Assembly: GCF_036417845.1 (NCBI RefSeq) | Contig: NC_089985.1 | Span: 32,012,583-32,076,582, forward strand | Length of the DNA: 64,000 nt | Direction: 5' to 3' | Origin: Apteryx mantelli | Lineage: Eukaryota > Chordata > Aves > Apterygiformes > Apterygidae | Shown: piece after piece, positions 23,231 to 34,731 of the stretch | Layout: every line of letters begins with the position of its first letter | How positions within the stretch are numbered: position 1 is the first letter of the stretch | Notes under the pieces: model-generated | What the model was told of the DNA's origin: nothing | The model's input: the letters and a program-made list of their open reading frames with translations, nothing else | Database searches by the model: none | Program-made: the position numbers and the translations under genes

Positions 23231-26200
23231 CTCTGCGCGCTGCCCTCTCAGCGGCCAAAGGAGGTGTTTTCGCCTTGGTTGTAGTACCTCTGCCTGACCC
23301 TTGTCTATGCGCTTGCCTGGTCGCTTGGCCCTGCTGAGCCCGTTGGCCCCCACAGTCACCTCTGCCTGCTCTGTAAGGCAATGCCTTCTTATATGTGATT
23401 AAACTGGTTTCCTGCTAGGTTCATCAAGTGATCCTAGTCCTAGTGCTGAGGGAACAGGTGAGTAGCAGATGTGGATTCACTTTATCCGTTGCCTTCACAA
23501 TCTCTGTTCCTCAGCCTTTCCTCCCTGAACTGGATTCTTAGCCCCCTTAATCTGGCCTTGTGAGGGAGAAACATGGTAGTGCTGGGGGCAAAACTAGAGC
23601 TACCATCTGTCTGGGCGAGCTTCAGAGACTGGGGGCAACCACTTGTCTGCACTTCAGCAGTGTGGCATCAGGGCTTGCACTGACTGCGGGGAGAGCCAGC
23701 CCACCGACCTTCTTTCCCTATAGCATCATGCTACAAGCGGGCCCTCTTCATTCCAACACTGTTTTTTCACTGCAGAGCCTTGTAGTACCATGTGGGGCAT
23801 TGGGGCCAGCACTGATCCTGAGGTAGCTCATATTTCCATCTTAGTACCTAAATGCACTGAATCATTGCATGCCTGAGCACTGACTGAGGGAAGAGCATCC
23901 CATACTGCGTTACACACGCTCATTCTCCAAGTCTGGCAAAGCTAGCACTGATTCTGAGGGAAAAAGTATCATTCCTGAGTTTTCCACAACCATTCCAGCA
24001 ACATGACATGCAGGCAAAGCAAAAAGTAATTGGAGAGCCTCTTGGAATGCTTCCATATCTATTTACTGTGAGGTTGAGAAAGAAAAACGTCTGCTTATAG
24101 TTACAATCGTCTTGGGCCTCCAGACTTTTCTCATGATTCTGCATTTCGTTGTAATAACTTATAAAAGTGCTTCCAGAAGGAGTCTGAATCATGATACTCT
24201 CTGGGGACTGTTGGTTTCCTCATTCATCAGCACTTCATTCTTGACAGCAGAATGGTAAAATTACCTTTCAAGCTGATCTTAAAAAAATACCTGTAGAAAA
24301 TACAGATCTAGATAGATGAATAAAGTTTTTTCAAGCACACACAGCTGGATTCATGCTGCCGTAACTCAATATAAATTTTAAGCCAGGCTAATAAATGCTT
24401 TGAGATTTTTTTTTCATTGATGAATCTGTAAAAGAAACCAGACCTCTCTTGTGCTGACATTTTATTTGTTGGAAGTGGCCTGTGAGTAAAAGGCTTAGGA
24501 TTCTCCTAAATGCCAATGTCTCAGTCAGAGACTGATGTCAGCTCTTAGACACTTGGCCAGTATTAGGATTTCACACCATAGTGCCAAATTTACAGACACA
24601 GAATGGCATTGCTGAGACCGCCGAATTTGCCCTGAAGGCCTGTCGTATACTGTGTTAATGGAGTTGAATGGTTCTGTCTCCAGAAGAGGGCACTGCTTCA
24701 GCATTTTTCCTTTATAACCAGGCAGCAATTGTGCAAGATGGAGCTGGTGCTCCCGTATGCTATTGTGCAGCTCCTAAAACAAGCTGCAGATTTTCAAGAA
24801 TAAGTCTGAAACTGTATTTGGCACTGTAAAATTGCACTGTGTAATGAGGAACCTTTTGGTTAACTAACACCAGGAATGACAAGTCATTGCAGTGAAGGTA
24901 AAATGTCTTCTGTTATAATTTAATAAGTTCCTACCATGACATTTGCCAATAAGCCAGCTGAGTGTTGGCTGACGTATGGGACAGGTGACAAAGAAGGTAT
25001 GCCCTGTGCTTCTCTGCTTGTCCCACTGCCCATGCCTGCACAAAAGTGCTGCTGTCACAATACTCAGTGAGAATAATTTGACAAACAAGCTATTCAGGCT
25101 TTCTCTTGAAGAACCCCTGCACTGTGCCAGAGCCCCAGGAAGCACTGCAGTCCTCCCTGTGTTATCCCGCAGAGCCCCATGGCTGAGATTTCCCTGGCTG
25201 AAGGCTTCTTCGGAAAACCTTTTCAGCTGCCTGGAAAACATTCTTCTGAGCTGAATAAGACATCTGTGCTCCCTCTCTAAATCCTGCAGATGGTGCTCTC
25301 TCTACAGAATGGTGCTTCATGAATGTGCAACAAAAATGGGTAGCTAAAAGGTGTCTTGCTGTGTGTGGATGTTAAGCTTCCCCTCTGTCATCATAGAAAG
25401 ATTTTTGTTAGATAAGATCTTTTTCCCTCCATAAAGACAGAGGATTTTTAGTCTCACAGAACCTAAAAGAAAAATAATCAATCTGAAAGTGCAGTTTTGC
25501 TTTTCTGCCTCCACTTGGGCCTCTCCATACACATAGCAACCACAGTGCTCCGTGGCTTGCACTGAGAAGAGAGTTACGACTTGTGGAAGCGTGTCCATTA
25601 TACCTGTAGCTTTGGCGATCCATCTGACTTCATATTCAAGCAGTACCCCCAGGTGATCCTTGAGATATTGGCTGCTGAAGTTCTGTCTTGCAGAAGAGTC
25701 GCAACACTGAGGCATTGGCTATTTGTGGGTATGACAAACCCCGTGGGATGTTTTGTGATAGGGAGCTACTTTCCATTACAGTCAATCAAACTGTGCCAGG
25801 CCAAATTCCCCCACAGTTCCAATACGTAGGTAATCTTTGCTTCCCATTCCAAACTGTAGCGTATCTCTGCACCTTGTCTTCTGTGCTAAGTCAGCTGTTA
25901 CAATCTTTCAGTGATACAGTCAGTTACAATCTTTCTTTTCAGTTGTAGTCTTTCAGCTGGTCTCTTGTTACCCACTATAGTTACCACTCATAATTTTTAA
26001 TGCACTTGATTGTTGCTGAGACTGTCACCAAAAACGAAAAGAGCTTTTTGTTTTGGTGTCGAGGTGACAAAGCCCTCATAGGATACAACCATTTTTGCTC
26101 CATTTCCCAAAGTTTCTCAACAACTTGAGCTTAATTGTCTCCCAGGGAAGCCAAGATTGCAGAAGTACAGTACCACCAAGAGTTTATGAGGACTAGAAAT

Positions 26201-29200
26201 AATTCTAGTGCACTCAGTAACATCTGTTACATTTCTAAGACACCTTCTCTCTGTTAAGGCTTAAACTTGCCCAAATATCCTGTTTACCCCGGATGCCATT
26301 GCATGTACAAGACAACGATGCAGATCAGTGGTCTCTGCCGAAGCACAGCTTGTCACATAGAGGGGTGGTGGTATGTGCTTCCTGATGAGTTTGTGGCCCC
26401 TGGCAGGGGTAAGATGAGAGAGGCTGCTGTGCTGCACATCTGCACAACACAGAAGAGAAGAGGCTCCTGGTTACTCTCGAGGTTTTTCTCAAAGAGAGTG
26501 GTGGATAATCCGTTATCACCCCAGTGGGACTGGCTAGCATGTTGTTTGTTCTCAGTGAAAAGCCTTTAACAAGCCACAGACACTGATTCTAATTAGATGC
26601 CTGTATAAACCTGTTGTCAGTTTACATGTTTATGTGAAATGTAATCTTTAATGGGTGAAGAAGCTTCCCTTCAAGGTCTGAACCTTTCCCATCTCAGTGG
26701 GAAAAGGCATTGTGCTTCACAGTCAGTTAACACATTGTCCAGACTTTAGCCAAGCCTGAGAATACTCTGGGCAGGTGTGGACCAGGCCCAGAAGCTATTA
26801 CTTTCATTCCTGCTTCAGTTAATGAATCCTGATGTTTATGTGTATGTGAATGTCTGTAGGATGGAGATCTGAAATGGAATTAACCCAAAGATGGAGAGCA
26901 AGAGGCACCCCAAAAGCTAGTCTTTCTGCGTAGGCAGCCCCAGCATATAGGTGTTTGTGTGAAAACTTCCAAGTTTTCACAGTGTCAGCAAAGTGGTGAT
27001 GCCTCTGTCCATTTGTCAGCTGAACTGTTAACAGGGAAATTTTAAAGCTCATTGAAGTGCTACATTACAAGATCGTTCTCCCCTTCCCCTTCCCCTTCCC
27101 TTTCCCCTTCCCTTCATCTTTATAAGCTGTTGTAAACTTTTCTGTCTATTTTGAAATTACTAACTAACTACATTTTTTACCCTCACTTTATTGTGGCTTC
27201 AGGTAAGGGTGATTTTAATGTAACTGCCGGTTATCAGAGTTGTCAGTCCAGGCGTGTTTACCAATCCTTGAACTGGGTATTGAGACACTCTCCCAAATAT
27301 CCAGCTACGCAAAACATGGCCGCAAAGGTACTGAAAACCAAGCAGGCTGTGCCAGAGTCCGGCTGAGTGGGGTGATGCCCTCCAATGACCAGCCATATCC
27401 AGGACAGCCATCTGACAGGCAGCAAAAGCAGGGAGCATGTCCGAGCTGTAAGAGCCTCCAGAGAGAATGCGATGCTCCCAGTGAATAATACACAGATAAT
27501 GGCTTGTGATTTCAAGAGCACTGGCAATGTTTCAGTGTTGTGTGCTGCAGGCTTCACCTTGAACTAGTGCTGAGCTTGCAAGGCAGCAGGTAGAAAAATC
27601 ATTTTTGTATGATACAAAATCATCAAAACATAAAAAACTCTTTTGGTCTTAAAATATGCCCCAGCAATGAAAGGATTCTGTCATCTGACCTACTTGTGTG
27701 GAGAGGTTCATGTTCTGAGTGCACTTACCTAGCAGGAAGTTTGGAGAAATTCCAGTGAAATGCGAATGTTGTGCAACATGCGCGACTGCAGTTCTCCAAT
27801 GGTTAGAAGATTTTTGTGTTTAAGCCATAGGTCTGGAGTAATTCCAGGCAACTTGATTTAAAGTAAACATCCTGGATGCTGTGTGTCAGATACTAGCACA
27901 ATATTGTTTTAGTCTTTCTCATTTCTCCTGTGGGAATAATCATTCCATGAAGAAGGAAAGTGATCTAATGAGAGAATTAACTCAAGAGCTTGAACAGTGA
28001 ATTAATCACAGCTGTCTGAGAGGGGAACCAAGGCAAACCCCACAGAGGGCTTGCTGCATTTCCAAGGAAAGAGGCCAAAAGAATACTAAGAATTTGATAG
28101 CAGTTGGTGATTGAAACAGAGACAGGAGAGTTATGCTTTTAGTAGCTAAAGGAAGCAAAACTGTGTAGTAGAGAGTTTCCCTTCTGCTGTGAAATGTTTC
28201 TCCCCAGTATGTTGACTTGCAGTAGAAGGGACCTCTGCAACTTTTTCTTGGAGATGTTGAAGGATGCCAGATTGTTGGAGCCTGATCCTCACTGTTCCCT
28301 AACACTTATCTGAAGCAGATGATTGATTTCATGACTTGGCCTGTTTTTCACTATTGTCTAGTCCTGCAGCTTCACACTGAATTAGACCTGCTCACTAAGG
28401 TGAGCTTATCAAAGATGCATGACTTCTTTTGCCAATAGGAAAAATGAGTTGTGCTTGAGAATTACCAGTCTTCAGGCACATGGGACTTTCAGTCCTGGCA
28501 TTAGTAAAGTTTGGCTAGGTTTCAAATTGTAATCCAAATACTAATGCTTTTTGGACTCTACTTAACTGTTCTTATCTAAATCACTGCGTTCCCTTGGATA
28601 ATAAACTATAGCAAACACAACAGACCCCTGAGCTGTTTAGAGCATGTGACAATTTTTAAACAGACTCCATACTGAACAGAAAAAAGGGAGGGAAAACCTC
28701 ATAAAATATGCATGAATTCTGCTAATTTTATTCCTCTTATTTTATGTAGTCATTAGATATGTACCAAAGGCATGTTCTTTCTCCTAGAAAGTATTGTGCT
28801 TGCATTGACAAAGCGTGTGAGCTGGCTTCATCGAGAAGATGGATAGAGTTAAACTCTGCCTGATACCCACCACATTCCAGAGCCTGCGTGTGCAGCGGGG
28901 TCATTCCAGAAGCAGTGCCTCCATGGAATGCGAGACATGTCATGACCTCTGTGAGTAACCCTTAGCAGGATGTCTGCAGGTCCTGAGAGTGTTTGCAGCA
29001 TGGGTCAGGCCATCCGGGGCTCTGCATACACTGAAGCCTCGAAGATGGAAACCTCCACAGTGTAACATTTCAACTGTAAGAACACAGGTTACTACTACAA
29101 ATCCCAGCTCTTTTGCTGGTGTGTGGTTCCCTTGCCATGTATTTCCCAGGTTGCATTTTTCCCTTCATTTACCTTTCCTAGGTGTGAGTATTTTTCATGT

Positions 29201-29229
29201 CCCTTTATGGAATTTCATCTTTGGGGGTT
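23231..29229. other. IPP-RBP intergenic, left part
   Basis: No exon that I can support is found. Several short minus-strand ORFs (24,525-28,943) occur, one with an ankyrin-like GMTPLH motif, but they do not join into a gene. A CCCCTT hexamer tract lies at 27,077-27,115. Confidence 0.55.
27077..27115. repeat. (CCCCTT)n microsatellite
   Basis: About six imperfect hexamer units of C4-5 T2-3. It is a polypyrimidine tract on the plus strand. Confidence 0.85.
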
Positions 29230-29720
29230 TGGACTAGTTCTCCAGTTAGAAAAATCATTTGTGTTCTAGTCCTGTCATCCAAAGTGCTTGCAAAATGTCT
29301 ACTTTGTTGTCTGAGCGAACAGAAGTGTTGACTAGATTCAGAACAGACCCTCTGTAATTCCTATTAAAAGACCTGTCTGAGTTTAATGACAGTTTACTCA
29401 TAGTAATATTTTAGCATATTTTTAACCAGTTGTGCACCCATGTTACGGTGATTTTATTTGCACTTTGATGCTCTCAGTTTGCTTACCAGAATGTCACACC
29501 AAATGTTATTAGAACCCTTAAAAAAGCCATATCTCATCTACAGCTTCCCCTTTTTCAGCAGAACAGTTGTCTGTCAGTGAGGGAAATTAGCCCGCTTTGG
29601 CATTATTTATCTTAAATAATTGATTATTTTTATCTTTTCATTATCTTTCAAAGGGCTTGGAAATTCATTGTTTAGTAATTTGTTCTACTGTTTTTTGGGA
29701 TGTTAAAGTTTTTGCAACAT
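29230..29720 (-). repeat. Decayed CR1 LINE fragment, antisense
   Basis: On the plus strand the order of blocks follows the reverse complement of amniote CR1 (recalled): AACCAGTTGTGCACCCATGT near 29,426, then GTTTGCTTACCAGAATGTCA, then AGTGAGGGAAATTAGCC near 29,575 and TAGTAATTTGTTCTACTG near 29,673. This is the reverse-transcriptase region. The frame is broken in many places. Confidence 0.75.
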
Positions 29721-30039
29721 TTTATTTCATATAAAATCATTTTTAGATAATAACTTTTGTCCAGTGCTCACCTTAAAAAGCACAACTTTATTTGCAGGGT
29801 GAAATGAGGTTCTGAAACAATTTGTCCATGCTAGTCATAGTTCTGCAATACTTACAGTGATCTGATAAGTCTTTTACTGACACTCTCCCACTGGCTCAGT
29901 GGGAAGCAAATGCTTCTCACTACTTATCTTCCTTTTAGGTATTTTTTGAAGATTAATTAATATTTATAAAATACTCTGAGTGAAACCTGCATATGAAAAA
30001 TGTGGTAGAAGTTGAAATGTCATTACTGATGACTGCTAT

Positions 30040-32690
30040 TTTTTAAAAGAAAACTATACTGCAGTCAATATCAATGAAGAATTACGAAGTATAAAAGTAG
30101 ATTACGGACTCTAAAAATGCTAGAGGAAATCATGGCTGGTGTGACTAAACTGAAGGTGAAAACAACTGAATAACCTGACCAAGAAAGCCCTACAGTGGCA
30201 CAAGATGCAGAGGGCAAGTTTAATTATTAATGCTTGGTATTGAAATATATACAGGATAAAATATTTGTATCACAGAAAGATGAAGATGTCCTTTTCAGTC
30301 TGTGAGTAATTAAAAATGAGTTGATTACCATATGTAACGTTAATATTTTTAAAGCAGCAGGCTCAGATAACCTAGACTGAAGAGCTGTAACTCAGCTGTC
30401 TAAAGAGGTCTCATTTGTAATAAATCCTGGCATTTCAGTGAAATTCCAGAAGACTGATAGTATTGGGCCAATATTTAAGGAAAAAAAACCCAAAGAAACA
30501 GAGCAAGCAGGATGACCCAGCTAGCTGTATTATGGTTAACATGACACCAGTCCAGAACAACACAGTACAAAAGCTGATACTAAGCAAGGCAGTAAATGAG
30601 TCAATAATTGGCAACAATTTTACTTTTATCAATCAGTATTGTCTTGTTGAGAAATCCAAATTATTTTTTTCATAAGGGTTGTAAGTCTGATTCCTACAGG
30701 TTAGTGTAAATATTACAGCATGTTTCACAAAGTATGTGACCTACCATTGTGGCATTTTGATTAAGATCTTAGTTGAGTCCAGTATCACTAAATATGCATG
30801 TCAAATAGATAAAAAATGGCTTATTTACAGAACTGAAAAGATAGTGAGCAATGGGAAATCATAATTCAGTAGCAGCAATTCTTCCAGGATCGTGTGGGGT
30901 TTAGCATTAGCCTGCTGTTATTTAACACTTATAAGAGCAAACTAAAAGCATAGTCAACTCACAGTGCTTTATGCCTGAGAAAATATTTTGGACTTCAGTT
31001 ATCTGGGCTACATATGTAGAGACATTTCCGTTGGCTGGGCCAGTGTGGGTGCAGAAGCAGGACACGTGCTTTTGTGCTGTGATGCATAGCAGGCACTTAC
31101 CAAATCAGGTCAGCATTAGCTGGGGATGTATGCAATCATTGGTAACTTTGATCTTTCTTTTCCTTGGTTCACCTTCACTGCATGCTTTTGTAGTCTGATT
31201 TTTTGTGATTAGTGTAAGTTATCCCAGCCAGTTTGTAAATGTAAAAGCACCATTAGTAACATTTCTGAATGCCACAAAGATCATCTAGGAGGTAAATTAG
31301 TGTGAGTACAAAGCAGCTAGACAGAGCAAACAGTGACTTGGGAAGGCTGGCCCATTCACATGAAGATTTTTAATACAACCAAGTTCAAATCAATAAACCT
31401 AAGAGCTAAGATCACAGCTCACAATTCTGCAACCCAGGAGCAGTATCCTGGAACAAAATAATGTCAAGAAGGATTTAGGAATCCTAACACACTGACTCTG
31501 AAGGCGTACAAACAAACAGAATGATGCTGTTCTAGAAATGGGCAATCCAGTCTGGGAGAGGTGTGTGGAGGTGAAGGAATGTGGTCCTCTCTGTATGTCA
31601 CCTCTAAAGCTGACATGGAGCATGGTTTTGATATGTACAGTTTAGGGAGGATGTTAACAACTGGAAAAGGCACAGAGAAGAACCATAAATATGATTTGAG
31701 GGGAGAGGAAATGTCTTATAATGACGGACATAAACAAAATAGATGGAGCTGTTGTTCAAAATGAAAACTGAGAAGCAATTTGATTACGTATATATGCTAC
31801 TGAGCAGGAAAACAGTGCTGAATACTAAAGAACTCTTTAGTACAGAAGCATTTAGCAAAAACAGTGGTTGAAAGCTGAAGCAAAACAAATGTTAAATTAG
31901 GGATAATCTTTAACACTGAGGAACTGTCAAGAGTATTAGCCAATTTTCCGTTGTTTGAAGTTTTAAATCAAGACTGAACCTTTTTCTGGAAGATAACTTG
32001 TATTTGAGTAAAACATATCTGGATCAATCCAGGAATAACCAAAAGGTATGGAACAGCTTCTATGCTAGGAACAACTCCATGTGTCTTGACTTTTTGGCTT
32101 AGAAAAGCGATGACTTAGAGGAAATACAATAGCCCTACAAAATTATGAGTGGCCTGGTAATAAGGAGTAGGGACCAAAAGTTCACTCTGTTTCAGTAGAC
32201 AAACTAGGGACAATAAATTAAGCCATTAATCTCGATACAAGGAGATGGATCTTCATTCAGTGGGTAATATTCCTGTGGAAGTCACTGCTACAGAATGTTG
32301 TGGATGGTAAAGTTTTACATGAATTAGAGGGAGACTGGACAAGAACTAAAAGCAAAATCTGTCAGGGTTATTAGATAAATGCCGCATCTGGCTCAGGATG
32401 TCTTCTGGTCTGAGAACTGCTGGGGCCTGAGAAGTCAGGGTATCGTTCATGTTTGAACTCTTCTCTCTGTTGCCTACTCACCTGACCACTGTTGCTCATG
32501 CTGACTGCTGGAGACAAGACTCTTGTTCTGATACATGACATTTCTTTGTGATAGAAGAGGCTCTGGGCAAAATGATAGGGTTTGTGTTGTACAGGAGGCT
32601 GGACAAGGTGATCTAAGGGTCTCTTACATTCTATGAACCATATAAAGTAGGTATTATTTATTTTCCAAGTGGGATCACACAAGAGTTAAA
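30040..32690 (+). repeat. Decayed CR1 LINE, sense, with 3' end
   Basis: Scattered blocks match CR1 in sense order: AATTCCAGAAGACTG near 30,441, then a run with CACAGAGAAGAACC near 31,671, and a 3' end GGCTGGACAAGGTGATCTAA followed by GGTCTCTTACATTCTATGA near 32,588-32,637. The last part is the classic CR1 3' end before the short terminal repeat. Heavy decay and insertions mean more than one element may be involved. Confidence 0.65.
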
Positions 32691-34392
32691 TGATTTTCCC
32701 AGAGTACATCATGAATCAGTGGTAAAAGTCGTAAAAATCATGAACAGGAGTTAAATGTCTTGGCCCCTTAGCTGCTGTAGTATCCAGTGCTATTCAAGAA
32801 CATGCATTACCTGTCTCATGGGTGATCCTGAAACTAAGGACGAAAGAACTGTTTGTTGAGAATGGTTTCAAGGGTGATTTACCCAGAGCAAAGGGAATAA
32901 TGGGGTGGGAAGAAAGAGAGCAGAGACACAGAGACAATTGTACTAAATTTAACTAAGAACATGAAGGAAATCTTTGGCAATGGGGGTATGAATAAAACTG
33001 GTGTTATGGTGGTGGAAGGGGAAGATTAATTTTTAAATTTTGAACACAGCATGAAAAGCAGAGAAATTTCTGCTCTGATTCAGGTGCTCATTCAGTCAAG
33101 AAGAACAGGAAAGAACAGAGTTTAGTGAAACAGGGGAAGAAGGACTAATAGGGCTTAACAAAAGCCCGAATTCTTGTTCTTTCTTTTAAAACAGTAGAAC
33201 TGACAAATTGAATAAGCATGAAATACAGATGTGACAAAATATCATTCTAAAAACAATTCAGTGCTGGTAGGAATTATTCCATTGTTAAAGATACTAAAGA
33301 AACTGGTGGGAAGCAGAGCATGACCTAATGGGTCTAACATTACTCTCGCAGCTGTGTGAAACCTCAAAAATAAATAAACATCCCAGTGAAGAGAGTGTGC
33401 TGCATTTTTACCATTCTCCTAGTTTAACAGGATGTGCAAAGTCACTGTTTTAACTGTGGGCCAGATCCTTAAATGTTGTGAGGTGCCTAACTCCGCAGCA
33501 GGCACCGAGGTGCTGCTTTTCATCATTTGATAATCTGGCCTCCCCAAATTAAAGCATTCCCGTAGTTGCCCAGGTGATGTCACTGTGAAAGGCTGTACGG
33601 AGCGGCCTGTTCGCGTTCTAGTGCTGTCAGAGGGATTATGCAAGCGCAAGTGAAAGCAGGATTTCATTCATCTTTACCTGAAGAGTCCCTCTGGGACTGG
33701 TGCAGATTTTGGTTTTACTTTGACAGTAACAGTGATGCTGGGAAGTAGAATTTACTGTTGGGAGAAACCTGACTGGGGTCCTCCCTAGGGAATGTTTCCA
33801 TTTGTCAGAGATCATTCTGTTTGGAATCATTCAGTGGGATTAATAACACTCAAAATTAAGCTTCAAATTCATATTTTAGGAGAGTTTTGTACTGATACTG
33901 TTTAAGGTAAAAGCCAAGTGCAACAGTCTGTGCATACCATGTAATGGCAATACATGGATCCAGGGATTTATCTAATATATAACAATCCCCCATTTTGCAA
34001 GTATGTTTTTGAGATACAAAATAAATAAATTTTCAATTGTCAGTAACCAGTCCCTGATGACCTTTTTCTGCCTGCAGCATTTCTTCTTTATCTGAGCAGA
34101 ATCTGGCACGCAGGAGCTTGTGACAGAAAAGCTGTGTGTCTGCGCAAATGATTTTGATTGAACGTTTGATGCATTATGGGCATGGCTTTCCAGAAATCTG
34201 TAGTTCTCACTGTTCCACCCTAAGTCAGTGGGAGCTGCCTGTGCCTCTCTGAAAGCCAAGCCCTAAATGTTACCTTCATGCTTCTAGTTGTTCACTTCAA
34301 GTCACAAGATTACACCTGTGCTAGCCTGTTAGGAAGTTTTATGATGCAAATGCAAAAAAAATCAGAGAAAGATTAATATAACCAACCATTGA
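32691..34392. other. IPP-RBP intergenic, right part
   Basis: I see no coding exon. A block near 33,465 with GGGCCAGATCCTTAAATG looks like another old interspersed repeat, but I cannot name it. Confidence 0.5.
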
Positions 34393-34398
34393 TTTATT
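34393..34398 (-). terminator. RBP: RBP poly(A) signal
   Basis: On the minus strand this reads AATAAA, 97 bases after the riboflavin-binding protein stop codon. It predicts a short 3' UTR of about 120 bases. Confidence 0.75.
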
Positions 34399-34494
34399 AT
34401 GTTCTCAGAAATAAGAGATAAGGCAGGCTGGCACAAAGCCCTGAGCCCGGCCTCCACAGTGATTTCTCTCCTCCTGACACACATCCACCAACAT

Positions 34495-34731
34495 TCATCT
34501 TGTCTCTCCCCCTTCCTCTTCCTTTAGTTTCTCAAACTTCAGGAGTTTCTTTTGGCAGGCACGCTCCTCACTGCTGCTCACACTGGAGCTTTCCTCTGAG
34601 CTTTCGGATAGGAGATACTTGATTGCCATCATGTCCTTCTTGTTCATTTGCAAGCAGAGGCAGGAGGATTCGCTCACCTTAAATGACTCCCCCCACATAC
34701 TCTGGCACATGTCGGTCCCATTTACATACAT
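34495..34731 (-). CDS. RBP: RBP coding exon 5 (terminal), phosphoserine segment
   Basis: The acceptor TTTGACACCCAG ends at 34,732. The 78 codons run from MYVNGTDMCQSMWGESF through the SESSEESSS-V-SSSEE cluster to EEEGGETR, then TGA. Nine serines lie in the cluster (202-214). Confidence 0.96.
   Translation of the reverse strand: MYVNGTDMCQSMWGESFKVSESSCLCLQMNKKDMMAIKYLLSESSEESSSVSSSEERACQKKLLKFEKLKEEEGGETR

Noticed and set aside
22370-23359. 329-codon minus-strand ORF as a separate gene
   Set aside because: It is IPP exon 1 read through its donor and joined to the open 5' region and the 21-bp array. It is not a separate protein.
24864-25715. Minus-strand ORFs of about 125 codons as exons of an unknown gene
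   Set aside because: I tried joining them with neighbours at 26.3, 27.3 and 28.9 kb. Splice sites and phases do not agree, and no domain is clear.
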